Shown here one piece after another: positions 1 through 8,251 of a DNA stretch of 64,000 nt; the stretch's first letter is position 1, and every line of letters begins with the position of its first letter. Source of the stretch: Marinobacter sp. LV10R510-11A (GTDB taxonomy: Bacteria > Pseudomonadota > Gammaproteobacteria > Pseudomonadales > Oleiphilaceae). The notes beneath the pieces were generated by a model. It made no database searches and was not told the origin of the DNA. It saw nothing but the letters and a program-made list of their open reading frames with translations. The position numbers and the translations under genes were made by a program. Where the stretch lies: assembly GCF_900215155.1 (NCBI RefSeq), contig NZ_LT907980.1:3596001-3660000 (forward strand), written 5' to 3'.

Positions 1-151
1 CGGTAAAGTTGGCTGCCACCGCAAGACGAACATCGGCAGCATGGGCGATACTGCTGAATGTCAGTAGCAGACAGAGCCCTAGACCTAGCTTTAAACATAG
101 CTCTAAATTTGGCCCTGCCAGTTTGTGAGAACGATTTTTGAGCACGGACAT
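1..151 (-). CDS. modA: Molybdate ABC transporter substrate-binding protein, 5' end only
   Basis: Only the first 50 codons are inside the window; the gene runs off the left edge. The reading frame opens with ATG at 151-149 after a good AAGGA ribosome site. It encodes a signal peptide (basic start, Leu-rich core, cleavage after an AHA motif near residue 37). The mature start ADVRLAVAANFT is typical of the periplasmic molybdate-binding protein ModA, although this start is shared with some related oxyanion binders. A ModE-like palindrome overlaps the ribosome site, which supports the molybdate assignment. It is too short for the binding residues to be checked. Confidence 0.72.
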   Translation of the reverse strand, partial: MSVLKNRSHKLAGPNLELCLKLGLGLCLLLTFSSIAHAADVRLAVAANFT

Positions 152-158
152 GAGTTTT

Positions 159-185
159 CCTTATATTCTTTGGTATATAACGATC
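159..185. promoter_or_regulatory. Putative ModE operator of modA
   Basis: The right half reads TATATAACGAT, an exact match to the half-site I recall for the molybdate repressor ModE. Six bases to its left lies TTATATT, an imperfect inverted partner (CCTTATATT against the ideal CGTTATATA). The spacing of six bases fits the ModE consensus. The site lies directly on the modA ribosome-binding region, so bound protein would sit on the start of the transcript or block an upstream promoter. ModE itself is not in the window. Confidence 0.55.
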
Positions 186-204
186 GCGACACTAGGCGGG
201 GGTT

Positions 205-1122
205 TCAGGCATCAGGTTCTTTCCGTGGGGCAATCAGCGATAACACATGCTCCCGGACTTCTGCGGTATTGCTTTCGTTCAGCATTTCGTGCCGACCACC
301 TTCGAACAACCTAAGGCTTGTCCCCCTAATGCCGGCGTTGCGGATGGTCTGAATATGTCGGCTAACACCTTTGCCCATTCCTCCAACCGGGTCGTCTGAG
401 CCAGAAAACAGATGAACAGGGAGATCCTTGCGCCACCTCGAAGGTTCAATGGCAAGCATACCTTGAATGAAATCATGCCACAGCCCTGTGGTGCATTCGA
501 ACCCGCACAGAGGATCTGATACATACTGGTCTACTTGGGTGGTATCTCGGCTTAACCAGTCGCAGTCGGTTCGGTTGGGTTGAAAAAGGCGGTTGAACTT
601 ACCGAAGGTCATTTTTGCGATGGTCGGGCTTCGGTGGTGGTTGCTGTATAACCGGCGGATGCCGCTGACCAACGCTCCGGAGGCCCACAGCTGGGGGCGG
701 TGAATTTGGTTGGTGGCGCTCAGGATCAGACAGTCCAAGGAGCCCGGATGTTGCTGTGCGCAGCCTTGGGCAATGAACGATCCCATGCTGTGCCCGAGCA
801 GTGCCAGAGGAATACCCGGAAAGCGTTCCCGTGCATCGAACAGCACCCGGTTAAGGTCGTCGATCACTTTCCCCCAGCCATCCACGTCACTGTAATGGCC
901 CAGCTGGTCAGTCGGGCATGCAGGGCCATGGCCCCGGTGATTAAAGGTAATAACGGCAATACTGCGTTCGGCAAGCCAACGGGCAAAATCAGCATATCGC
1001 CCCGCGTGCTCCGCCATGCCGTGGGCGATAACTAAAGCTGAGTGAGGCGTGTCTGGGCAAAACACCGTACCCGTTATAGCGTGGCTATCCTGGCCGGTCA
1101 GGCTTAGGGGCTGTTCTTGCAT
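205..1122 (-). CDS. Alpha/beta hydrolase, monoacylglycerol lipase-like (S33/Hydrolase_4 family)
   Basis: This 305-residue cytoplasmic alpha/beta hydrolase resembles the PldB/monoacylglycerol lipase group. Visible motifs are HGMAEHAGRY (residues 34-43, oxyanion region), the nucleophile elbow GHSMGS (Ser112), an acidic residue in GSDDP (Asp243 or Asp244) and the catalytic His in GGRHEM (His278). The gene starts with ATG 38 bp before the end of the upstream sterol-desaturase-like gene, so the two are probably translated from one message. The substrate is inferred to be a lipid or ester. No signal peptide or membrane segment is seen. Confidence 0.82.
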   Translation of the reverse strand: MQEQPLSLTGQDSHAITGTVFCPDTPHSALVIAHGMAEHAGRYADFARWLAERSIAVITFNHRGHGPACPTDQLGHYSDVDGWGKVIDDLNRVLFDARERFPGIPLALLGHSMGSFIAQGCAQQHPGSLDCLILSATNQIHRPQLWASGALVSGIRRLYSNHHRSPTIAKMTFGKFNRLFQPNRTDCDWLSRDTTQVDQYVSDPLCGFECTTGLWHDFIQGMLAIEPSRWRKDLPVHLFSGSDDPVGGMGKGVSRHIQTIRNAGIRGTSLRLFEGGRHEMLNESNTAEVREHVLSLIAPRKEPDA

Positions 1123-2062
1123 GCTGTTTTCCGGAAGCTGGTGAGGCCGGGCGTTTCCACTCCGGCGGTTTCCATAAGTGGCTCAGCCGTGACACTAGTC
1201 CACCTGGGCGTGCCATGTCGCGGAACAGATCCACGTATTCGTGAGTCCAAAGTACAAACAGGTTGTTGGACGGCGCTGGGCGGGTAATGCCGTATTCAAT
1301 CGGCACCCTGGCGTCTTCATCGGTAAAGGTTCCAAACAAGCGATCCCAGATGATCAGGGTGCCGCCGAAATTGCGGTCAATATAGTTCGGATTGCGGCCA
1401 TGGTGAACCCGGTGGTGGCCAGGGGTGTTGAATACCCGTTCGATCCAGCCAGGCAGTCGTCCCACCAGTGTGGTGTGAACAAAAAATTGATAGACCAGAG
1501 ACAGTGCATAGGCGATTCCTATCCACACAGGGTTAAAGCCTAGCAAAGCCATGGGCAGGTAAAAGGCCCACCCACCATTGAATATGTTAGTCGCGTTCTG
1601 GCGCATGGCCGTGGAGAAGTTCATCCGCTCAGAGGAATGATGTACTACATGAGCGGCCCAGAACCAGCGCATGCGGTGACTGGCACGGTGCATCCAGTAG
1701 AAGCAGAAATCCACACCTACAAAGGTAAGAAAGCCGGTCAGCCAGTTCAACTCAAGCTCAAAGAGGCGGTAGTGGTAGCACAGCGAGTAAACCGGAAAGG
1801 CAATAATGCCGGCAAACAGTAGCTCGGTGGCCTGGTAGCCCGCCCCTAGGGTGAAATTCCGGATAGTTTCCCGGGTATCCATTAGCTGCGGATTGTGCCG
1901 TATTTTCAGATATTCTACGGCTGTTACTGCAAGAAAAACCGGCGTCGCAATAACAAAAATAAGTTGTCGCTCATCCAGGGTCAGCCACGGGGAAACCGCC
2001 TGCCAGAGAGCTAGCAGACCACTTTCCTCAAGTACAGCAAGCACCATCTCGGTCAGCGACAT
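1085..2062 (-). CDS. Sterol desaturase / fatty acid hydroxylase family membrane protein
   Basis: An integral membrane di-iron enzyme of about 325 residues. The His clusters are clear: HRASH, HVVHHSS and HHRVHHG, the eight-His pattern of the fatty acid hydroxylase superfamily, lying between hydrophobic segments. I placed the start at the internal ATG (2062) because it follows a strong GAGGAG ribosome site; the open frame extends 20 codons further upstream without one. It overlaps the downstream lipase-like gene by 38 bp. Bacterial members act on lipids, hopanoids or carotenoids, and the substrate here is unknown. The C-terminal tail is Pro/Lys-rich. Confidence 0.83.
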   Translation of the reverse strand: MSLTEMVLAVLEESGLLALWQAVSPWLTLDERQLIFVIATPVFLAVTAVEYLKIRHNPQLMDTRETIRNFTLGAGYQATELLFAGIIAFPVYSLCYHYRLFELELNWLTGFLTFVGVDFCFYWMHRASHRMRWFWAAHVVHHSSERMNFSTAMRQNATNIFNGGWAFYLPMALLGFNPVWIGIAYALSLVYQFFVHTTLVGRLPGWIERVFNTPGHHRVHHGRNPNYIDRNFGGTLIIWDRLFGTFTDEDARVPIEYGITRPAPSNNLFVLWTHEYVDLFRDMARPGGLVSRLSHLWKPPEWKRPASPASGKQHARTAPKPDRPG

Positions 2063-2163
2063 ACAATTCTCCTCAACTATAGGTTCCGAACCATTCTCAC
2101 ACGAGCTCGTAAGGCGGGGCATGTCGCATCACGTCATCGATAGTAGCGATTTACGCCAAGGGA

Positions 2164-2904
2164 CTATCTGTAATCACTGTAAACTCTGCTGAGCACCTGC
2201 AATTTCGGCTGCCACTCGTTAAGCCAGTTTTGTATTTCCTTTGGTATCCGCGCCGGTTTTGGCCAGGGTACTGGGTAGGCTTCGGGCTGAAACAGCGGCG
2301 CGAAAAGCGCAGCGGCTGTCAGGTCTGCGCGGGAGAAGGATTCGCCGGCTAGGAACGGCTGGCGGCTGTAGATCTCCGCTAACTCGATAAGCAGACCTTC
2401 CATCACTTTTCGGGATTCTTCCGCTGTTTTCTCGTTGATTTTCATCCATTTCCGCATGGTTTCGTCTACCCGGCTGAACACTAGGCTGAGCACAATGCGA
2501 TTGTAAAAAGGCGTGCCTGCAGTCAGTAATGGCACCACAATTTTCGGGCGTTGCAAGAAGTGGTGATAGGAGTAACAGCGCACTGCGGGGCCTGCTTCTT
2601 CATCCAGGCGTTTTTCCCACGCCAGTGCCTGAGTTCTTGCAGGCTCATCTACTGGCGTAAGCGGCCTGTCGGGGAAGGTTTTGTCTAGGTAGTCGAGTAT
2701 GTTTGATGAACCGTGAATCACCTCGCCATCACGTACCAACACCGGCACAGAAGTGCTCGCGCCCTTGGTGAGCTTTTGTACGGTTTTTACGTGCTGCCCC
2801 GGCAGCAGGTTTGTGGTTTCATAATTAAGAGTCTTGTAATCCAGTGCCCAGCGGATTTTCTCGCAGTAGTGGGATATGGCGAATTGATAGAGCCTGAGAG
2901 CCAT
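2164..2904 (-). CDS. Glutathione S-transferase family protein
   Basis: A 246-residue protein with an N-terminal thioredoxin-like fold and a C-terminal all-helical domain. The first strand carries YQFAISHYCEKIRWAL, with a Ser/Cys pair where GSTs bind glutathione. It is followed by the cis-proline segment SVPVL and GSSNIL, the gamma-glutamyl contact region. It is longer than typical 200-residue GSTs because of an extended helical region around residues 110-170. The start has a strong GGAGG site. It lies upstream of the hydroxylase gene on the same strand with a gap of about 100 bp. The substrate is unknown. Confidence 0.82.
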   Translation of the reverse strand: MALRLYQFAISHYCEKIRWALDYKTLNYETTNLLPGQHVKTVQKLTKGASTSVPVLVRDGEVIHGSSNILDYLDKTFPDRPLTPVDEPARTQALAWEKRLDEEAGPAVRCYSYHHFLQRPKIVVPLLTAGTPFYNRIVLSLVFSRVDETMRKWMKINEKTAEESRKVMEGLLIELAEIYSRQPFLAGESFSRADLTAAALFAPLFQPEAYPVPWPKPARIPKEIQNWLNEWQPKLQVLSRVYSDYR

Positions 2905-3079
2905 GCGGTACCTCCATAGTGATGAGCTTCAGCATAGCTTTGAGCCAGAGGGATAAAAAGCGGTGTGGCTATATGAATTGCGTGTTTTTAATGGCTTCGC
3001 AGTTCCTGCAATTGGTTTTTCCCCGGCCTTGTCTTTAAGATGCCGGCATTCATTCACGTTATAACCATAGGTTGTGTCC

Positions 3080-4030
3080 ATGTACTTACAGCGGGTTTTG
3101 ACGACATCCGTCGTCGCAGCTACCGGGCTCTTTCTCTCTGCGTGCGCCACCGGGCCGGATACGCACATGGTTTCAGGCAGCTATCAGTGTGGCCAGTTGA
3201 ACGTAAATGTTGCCAGCGCGAGCGACAGCGACCTGCTTGGTGTTGATTACCAGGGCAAGCGCCTGCTCCTTAAGCCCAAAACGACTGCTTCCGGAGCGCT
3301 TTATGTGGCCCCCGGAGATGATGAGACCCGCTTTTGGAGCAAGGGTGAGCGGGCAACGTTCACCGTAAAAGGGCAAGCCTATCCGAAGTGCTTGCAGGCC
3401 GGAGCGCTGGAAATGCCGTTTGAAGCCACGGGCAACGAGCCTTTCTGGCATGCCCGTGTTGAAGGCGATGAGTTGTTGTTTAACCGTCCTTACGAATCCG
3501 GAGAGCCAGAGAAAGTTGCGCTTGAAACAACCGTTGCGAACCGGCACGGTCGCGAGTTTCGTGGTGAGTTGGATGGGCAGGAGCTGACGCTTAAGGTAGC
3601 CCGCCAGTTGTGTGAAGATAATATGTCTGGCGCCCAGTTCCCGGCGCAGGTTCGCCTTGAACTGAACGGAAAGGTTTTCCAGGGTTGCGGTGGCGATTCA
3701 GAGCGCCTGTTCCGGGGAGCGGAGTGGGTTGTTGAAGATTTGGCCGGTGCCGGAATTATCGACCGCTCCAGGATGACCATCGAGTTTTCTGGGGAGAACC
3801 GTTTGGCCGGCATGGCATCCTGCAACCGCTACGGAGGCCAATACGAACTTACGGCCGAAGGTGTGAGCTTCGATTATATGTTTGCAACGAAAATGGCTTG
3901 TGCGCCTGCTTTGATGAACCAAGAACAACGCTTTCTGGAGCTTATGTCAGATGTAAAGCTCGTGTCGATTGGTCGTCATGGAGAGCTGGTGCTAACAACG
4001 TCTACGGGCGAGGAAATTAAGGCATTTTAG
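3080..4030 (+). CDS. Lipoprotein with MliC, COG3650 and META/HslJ domains
   Basis: A 316-residue predicted lipoprotein. The signal peptide ends in the lipobox LSAC, with lipid-bearing Cys22. Residues about 34-112 match the lysozyme-inhibitor fold MliC: YQCG, then a GALYVAPGDD...FWSKGE stretch, closing at Cys110, which can pair with Cys37. Residues about 120-205 start with GNEPFW, the hallmark of COG3650. Residues about 225-316 form a META/HslJ domain with ASCNRYGG and a Met-Ala-Cys near the end. An ATG at 3080 was preferred over an in-frame GTG two codons upstream. The inferred role is envelope protection, for example against lysozyme. It is monocistronic and convergent with the ABC transporter operon. 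Confidence 0.78.
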   Translation: MYLQRVLTTSVVAATGLFLSACATGPDTHMVSGSYQCGQLNVNVASASDSDLLGVDYQGKRLLLKPKTTASGALYVAPGDDETRFWSKGERATFTVKGQAYPKCLQAGALEMPFEATGNEPFWHARVEGDELLFNRPYESGEPEKVALETTVANRHGREFRGELDGQELTLKVARQLCEDNMSGAQFPAQVRLELNGKVFQGCGGDSERLFRGAEWVVEDLAGAGIIDRSRMTIEFSGENRLAGMASCNRYGGQYELTAEGVSFDYMFATKMACAPALMNQEQRFLELMSDVKLVSIGRHGELVLTTSTGEEIKAF

Positions 4031-4053
4031 TTTGCGCGATGGCACCTCGCTGT

Positions 4054-5085
4054 TTAAGCGCTTGTAGGAACCAGGGCGCGGGTCAGGTCTTTCATGCTGA
4101 GACTGCCTACTGTCTCGTCGTTCCGCAGCACCCGAAATATCTTGTCCGTATCGCCTCCCGACAGGGAAAGCACTGTCTCCAGATTGTCCTTCTCTGAAAT
4201 GTCCCCGGCGTAGTCAGTATCGTTCGCGCCGTGGCGCTTCATGATGGAGCGTACCCGAAGCACCCGCGCGCGATTTATATCGTTTATAAAGGCAACAATA
4301 TAAGGGTCATTGGGGTTGAGCAGGATGTCCTGTGGGTCACCTTGCTGAACCACTTCGCCTTCTTTGAGAATGACCAGATGATCCGAGAGCTTCAATGCTT
4401 CATCCAGATCGTGCGTGATGAATACAATCGTCTTTTGCAGCTCTTCCTGAAGCGCTAGTAGCAGATCCTGCATGTCTGACCGAATCAGCGGATCCAGCGC
4501 AGAGAAAGCTTCGTCCATCAGCATGACCGGGGAGTTGGAAACCAGCGCGCGGGCTATGCCAACCCTTTGCTGCATACCGCCGGATAACTGGTGAGGGAAC
4601 TGGTTTTCATTGCCCTCAAGGCCCACTCGGGCCAGCCATTTTACGGCTTCGCTTTCAAAATCTGCGACGGTGGCGCCCCGAATGTTGAGGGCCATGCCGG
4701 CGTTCTCAAGCACGGTCTTATGCGGCAAGAGTGCAAACTTTTGGAACACCATGGACATCTGCTCTCGCCGAAGCAGACGCAGCTGATCCTCGTTCAGATC
4801 CAGAACATCAGAGTCATCAAGCCGAATTTCCCCGGCGGTCGGTTCAATCAGGCGGTTGAGATGTCGGATCAGCGTTGACTTGCCGGAGCCAGAAAGCCCC
4901 ATGATAACGGTGATCTTGCCATCGAGGACATCCACGTTGATATCTCTCAGCCCAAGAACATGATTGTGCTGATCCAGCAGGTCAGCCTTGTTCATGCCTT
5001 GCTTTACATACTCAAGTGCCACATCCGGCGTTGGCCCGAAAATCTTGTAGAGGTTTTTGATGGAAATCTTTATATCGTTTGCCAC
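4054..5085 (-). CDS. proV: Glycine betaine/proline ABC transporter ATP-binding protein
   Basis: A 343-residue ABC ATPase of the ProV/OpuAA type. It shows the typical N-terminal extension (IKNLYKIFG), Walker A GLSGSGKST, the signature LSGGMQQR, Walker B VMLMDEAFSALDP and the H-loop FITHD. The C-terminal region is short (about 75 residues) where longer ProV proteins carry two CBS domains; only a degenerate piece is visible. The start is GTG with a GAGGA site. It is the last gene of the three-gene operon, 9 bp after the permease gene. It energises uptake of a quaternary-amine osmolyte. Choline as substrate (ChoV type) cannot be excluded. Confidence 0.88.
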   Translation of the reverse strand: MANDIKISIKNLYKIFGPTPDVALEYVKQGMNKADLLDQHNHVLGLRDINVDVLDGKITVIMGLSGSGKSTLIRHLNRLIEPTAGEIRLDDSDVLDLNEDQLRLLRREQMSMVFQKFALLPHKTVLENAGMALNIRGATVADFESEAVKWLARVGLEGNENQFPHQLSGGMQQRVGIARALVSNSPVMLMDEAFSALDPLIRSDMQDLLLALQEELQKTIVFITHDLDEALKLSDHLVILKEGEVVQQGDPQDILLNPNDPYIVAFINDINRARVLRVRSIMKRHGANDTDYAGDISEKDNLETVLSLSGGDTDKIFRVLRNDETVGSLSMKDLTRALVPTSA

Positions 5086-5094
5086 GTTCTGTCC

Positions 5095-6129
5095 TCACTG
5101 ATTTTGGCTGGCATTGATGCGTGCCAGAGAAGCCTTTGTTACCCGGTCAAGAATGACAGCCAGGATAACAATGCCGAGGCCGGCCACCAGACCGACGCCG
5201 AGATCCAGGTTACGAATACCGCGAAGCACCAGAACACCGAGGCCGGGAGCGGAAACCAGGGATGCGATAACAACCATGGCGAGGCTCATCATGATGGTCT
5301 GATTCACGCCAGCCATAATGTTGGGCAGGGCCAGGGGTATCTCAACTTTGAATAATTTTTGACTGCGCGTCATGCCATATGCGTCCGCGGCTTCAATCAC
5401 GTCCTTGTCCACCAGCCGTATACCGAGGTTAGTCAGCCGAACGACGGGCACGATGGCGTAGAGAATAATAGCGATACCGTAAAGCTTGGATTCGGTCACG
5501 CTGAACAGGAAAATCAGCGGAATCAGGTAAACAAAAGGCGGTAACGTCTGGAGCATGTCGAGTATCGGAATCGACACCCGTTGCATGGTGTCGCTTCTGG
5601 ACATGGCAATGCCTATGGGCACCCCGAACAGCACACAGAGAAAGGCACAGACAAAAATAATGGCAAGGGTCTGCATGGCGTATACGTAGTAATCAATGAA
5701 CGCCAGCAGGCAGAGACTGGCACCAACGAACAGCACCAGCTTCCAGGATTTGGTGACCAAAAAAACGACCGCGAGCATAATGGGGATGACGATCCACCAG
5801 GGCGTACTGATCATGCTGTAGAGGGCGCCATCGAGAGCCCAGCTTAGCGGCTGAGTCAGCGGGTCGAGTACTAGGCTGAGGTTGTCTTTTATCGCAAGAA
5901 AGCCCTGTTCGAGACCCTGTGTAAGCTCTCTGGACTTGGGAAATGCGGAGCAGGAGTCGTTTAGTGCATCCATTGAAGGAAATGGCATGTCCCACAGAGA
6001 TTCAGGCTCCCCACTTTTACCATTGGCTTTGGCGAGGAGGTCGGCCATTGACATAGGGCCGTCTTCGTTACCTTTCGCGCACCATTCTTTTAACCCAAGT
6101 GTCGAAAACAGGGAGTCGTAGGTTGCCAT
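5095..6129 (-). CDS. proW: Glycine betaine/proline ABC transporter permease
   Basis: A 344-residue inner-membrane permease of the ProW/OpuAB type. It has a hydrophilic N-terminal extension of about 110 residues, then several transmembrane helices. The EAA loop is visible in DVIEAADAYGMTRSQKLFKVEIPLALP and contacts the ATPase. It lies between the binding-protein gene and the ATPase gene. A 20-bp perfect palindrome lies just upstream of its start and may set the ratio of binding protein to permease. The start is ATG with GAGG about ten bases upstream. Confidence 0.88.
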   Translation of the reverse strand: MATYDSLFSTLGLKEWCAKGNEDGPMSMADLLAKANGKSGEPESLWDMPFPSMDALNDSCSAFPKSRELTQGLEQGFLAIKDNLSLVLDPLTQPLSWALDGALYSMISTPWWIVIPIMLAVVFLVTKSWKLVLFVGASLCLLAFIDYYVYAMQTLAIIFVCAFLCVLFGVPIGIAMSRSDTMQRVSIPILDMLQTLPPFVYLIPLIFLFSVTESKLYGIAIILYAIVPVVRLTNLGIRLVDKDVIEAADAYGMTRSQKLFKVEIPLALPNIMAGVNQTIMMSLAMVVIASLVSAPGLGVLVLRGIRNLDLGVGLVAGLGIVILAVILDRVTKASLARINASQNQ

Positions 6130-6147
6130 TTGCGTTTAGCCTCGTCT

Positions 6148-6167
6148 GCGCATGGGAACCCATGCGC
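6148..6167. terminator. Perfect palindrome between proX and proW, probable mRNA-stabilising or attenuating hairpin
   Basis: The sequence GCGCATGGG-AA-CCCATGCGC is a perfect inverted repeat able to form a 7-9 bp stem in the intercistronic RNA. It has no T run in the minus direction, so it is not a full terminator. Such hairpins behind binding-protein genes commonly protect the upstream message and lower expression of the permease part; that role is inferred here. Confidence 0.5.
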
Positions 6168-6248
6168 CACAGAATTCGGTTACTGTCATTATCAAATGTG
6201 CCCAGGGCAGATCCTTGTAGATGCTGCACCCGGGCCAAGGCGGTTCAA

Positions 6249-7217
6249 TCAGTTTCCAAGAATGGCCGCAAGTTTCTTCTTGGCATCATCGTTCAGCCAG
6301 CTAGACCACGCATCACGATTATTGCTCAGGAAATAGACCGCAGCTTCTTGACCGGATGCGTTGTTGGAGTCCATCCACGCAAGCAGAGCGCTCATGGTTT
6401 TCGTTTTGAATGTCATTTTGCTGAGCATCTCAGTTACTTCTGGTTCCCGATCCTTGAAGTCGGTAGTTACAGAGGTAAGGATGGGGGCGGCCGGAAATTC
6501 TGACACGCCCGGGTTGTCGGCGTTCTCGTTCTGGTTCCTCTCATGAACCTTCTGGTTGTATTCGCCCAGTTTTACCCGAGTCATGTCATATTTACCGAGC
6601 GGCACTGTAGGCCCCCAGTAATAGCCGAACCAGGGTTCTTCATCCTGAACCGCAGAAGCCATCGAGGAAGCCAGAGTTTCACCGGAACCGTGGTTGAAGA
6701 CCTTAACGCCGGAATCTTCAAGATCTAGGGCGCGGATCAGGTTGTCGCTGACAACTCTGCAGCCCCAACCGACAGGACAGTTGTTGAAACGTGAGCCCAC
6801 CAGCTCCGGATTCTCCATGATGCCTTCGATCGTTTTCAGCTCAGGGTGTTTTTCCGCCAGATACGTGGGGATCCACCAGCCTTCAATACCGCCGGGATCG
6901 AGCACTTTACCGAGCCGTTCAATCTTGCCCTCTTCTTCGAGGCGCAGGTAAGCCTCACCGGCTGAGTTCAGCCACAGTTCGGTGACAATATCCGGCTCGC
7001 CGTTTTCCGCAACAGACGTTACCGCAGGGACGGTGTCGGAGGGTATAACCGACACGTCGCAGCCATAGCCCTGTTCCATGATGAATTTTGCTACGTTGGT
7101 GACCACTGTATTGGAAGCCCAATTCATTTCTGTGATGGATACTTCACCACAGTTGGCTTGTGCCATAGCGGGCACTGATAGCGCACATAGCAGCGCAGCA
7201 GACGTAAGCTTTCGCAT
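6249..7217 (-). CDS. proX: Glycine betaine/proline ABC transporter substrate-binding protein
   Basis: A 322-residue periplasmic protein with a signal peptide ending in AQA before NCGEVSITEMNWASN. The OpuAC/ProX fold is shown by the WASN start, the segment PDIVTELWLNSAGE and Trp-rich binding segments (GWWIPTYL, WFGYYWGP) suited to caging a quaternary ammonium group. Cys pairs around NNCPVGWGCR resemble those in E. coli-type ProX. I chose ATG at 7217 over the in-frame GTG two codons upstream because GGAGA is then well spaced. It is the first gene of the operon. The ligand (betaine, choline or proline betaine) is not determined. Confidence 0.87.
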   Translation of the reverse strand: MRKLTSAALLCALSVPAMAQANCGEVSITEMNWASNTVVTNVAKFIMEQGYGCDVSVIPSDTVPAVTSVAENGEPDIVTELWLNSAGEAYLRLEEEGKIERLGKVLDPGGIEGWWIPTYLAEKHPELKTIEGIMENPELVGSRFNNCPVGWGCRVVSDNLIRALDLEDSGVKVFNHGSGETLASSMASAVQDEEPWFGYYWGPTVPLGKYDMTRVKLGEYNQKVHERNQNENADNPGVSEFPAAPILTSVTTDFKDREPEVTEMLSKMTFKTKTMSALLAWMDSNNASGQEAAVYFLSNNRDAWSSWLNDDAKKKLAAILGN

Positions 7218-7601
7218 AGTCACTTCTCCGTTTGGGGGTTGGTGAATTCTGGTCGAACTGTGTGTTGTCGTTTTTCTGGCACGTGTTGTTTTGGTGCCAG
7301 TTGCTTTGCTAGTTGTTCAATTACTGGCAGGAGGTAACCGGAAGAGGCTCTCTGATTTGTGGTTTTCTGACAATACGGGGAATTGGTCAAATCGACTCGT
7401 CTCGGTTATCGCGTAGCCTTCAGCATAAGGATCCTGAGCTCAGTTACAAGTTTTTAACGATAATGTGTGATTTCTGAGGGCCCATCGAAACGGCCGAAGG
7501 GCTCCTGATCAGTTGCTTGACGCAACCCTTTTTTCGGGGCAATCTCTCGGTAGTTCGATACGCTGAGTAGCCCTGACTTATCCGGAACGGAGCCGATAAT
7601 A
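7218..7601. other. Gene-free stretch between divergent proX and GST genes
   Basis: About 380 bp with no supportable gene. Short open frames on the minus strand lack ribosome sites and resemble nothing known. It must hold the promoters of the betaine-type ABC operon (minus) and of the GST gene (plus). The only clear structure is a 7-bp inverted repeat, listed separately. I could not identify -10 and -35 boxes with confidence. Confidence 0.5.
7276..7300. promoter_or_regulatory. Inverted repeat upstream of proX, possible operator
   Basis: CTGGCAC and GTGCCAG form a perfect 7-bp inverted repeat separated by 11 bases, about 60-85 bp before the proX start. It lacks a usable T tract in the minus direction and sits in the operon's upstream region, so an operator for an osmolyte or choline-responsive repressor is possible. 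No repressor gene is adjacent. Confidence 0.3.
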
Positions 7602-8219
7602 ATGAAGATTTTCGAAACAAAAACCGCACCGAATCCTCGCCGCGTGCGTATGTTCATGGCAGAGAAAGGATTGCTGGAGAAAGCCGAATTCGTCGAAATT
7701 GATCTGCAGAAGGGGGAGAATCTGACGCCGGAATACGTGGCGCGTAACCCCATGAAGAAAGTGCCGGTTATGGAACTGGATGACGGAACGTGTATTTCCG
7801 AGACCATGGCTATTTGCCGTTACTTTGAGGAGAACTATCCCGACGCGCCTACTCTTCTAGGAGATACTCCTGTGGAGAAGGCCTTGATCGAGCAGTGGGT
7901 AAGATGGGTTGAGTTCTACTTCTTTATGCCTACCGGCATGTGCTTCCAGCATACCAGTGGCTATTTCAAGGACAGAATGAATCCCATTAAAGAATGGGGT
8001 GAGGATTGCGGGCAGAGCGTCAGTAAGTTTATGGCATTCCTCAATGATCACCTTGCCGTTCAGGAATACATTTGTTGCGATCGGTTTACCGCGGCCGACA
8101 TCAATGCCTTTACTACGGTCGCGTTTGCCCGGGTAGTGAATATCCGCATCCTGCCGGAGCACACCAATCTTCAGGCTTGGTACGACCGCATCAAGACGCG
8201 TCCATCTGCGCAAGCTTGA
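7602..8219 (+). CDS. Glutathione S-transferase family protein
   Basis: A 205-residue cytosolic GST. It begins MKIFETKTAPNPRRVRMFMAEKG, the usual first strand and helix of the thioredoxin fold with Asn/Pro in the active-site loop. KKVPVMELDDG contains the cis-proline, and the nearby ISETMAICRY binds the glutathione gamma-glutamyl group. The helical C-terminal domain includes FTAADINAF, the conserved N-capping box. It is unlike the GST at 2164-2904 and so not a recent duplicate. It stands alone between the divergent ABC operon and the convergent diguanylate cyclase gene. The substrate is unknown. Confidence 0.85.
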   Translation: MKIFETKTAPNPRRVRMFMAEKGLLEKAEFVEIDLQKGENLTPEYVARNPMKKVPVMELDDGTCISETMAICRYFEENYPDAPTLLGDTPVEKALIEQWVRWVEFYFFMPTGMCFQHTSGYFKDRMNPIKEWGEDCGQSVSKFMAFLNDHLAVQEYICCDRFTAADINAFTTVAFARVVNIRILPEHTNLQAWYDRIKTRPSAQA

Positions 8220-8251
8220 TATTGCGAATGCCTCGTGTGCCTGCGGAGTTC

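Noticed and set aside
5581..5847. Plus-strand frame inside the proW region, hydrophilic and His/Gln-rich
   Set aside because: It is the antisense shadow of a membrane protein gene; such frames are typically hydrophilic and have no supporting signals.
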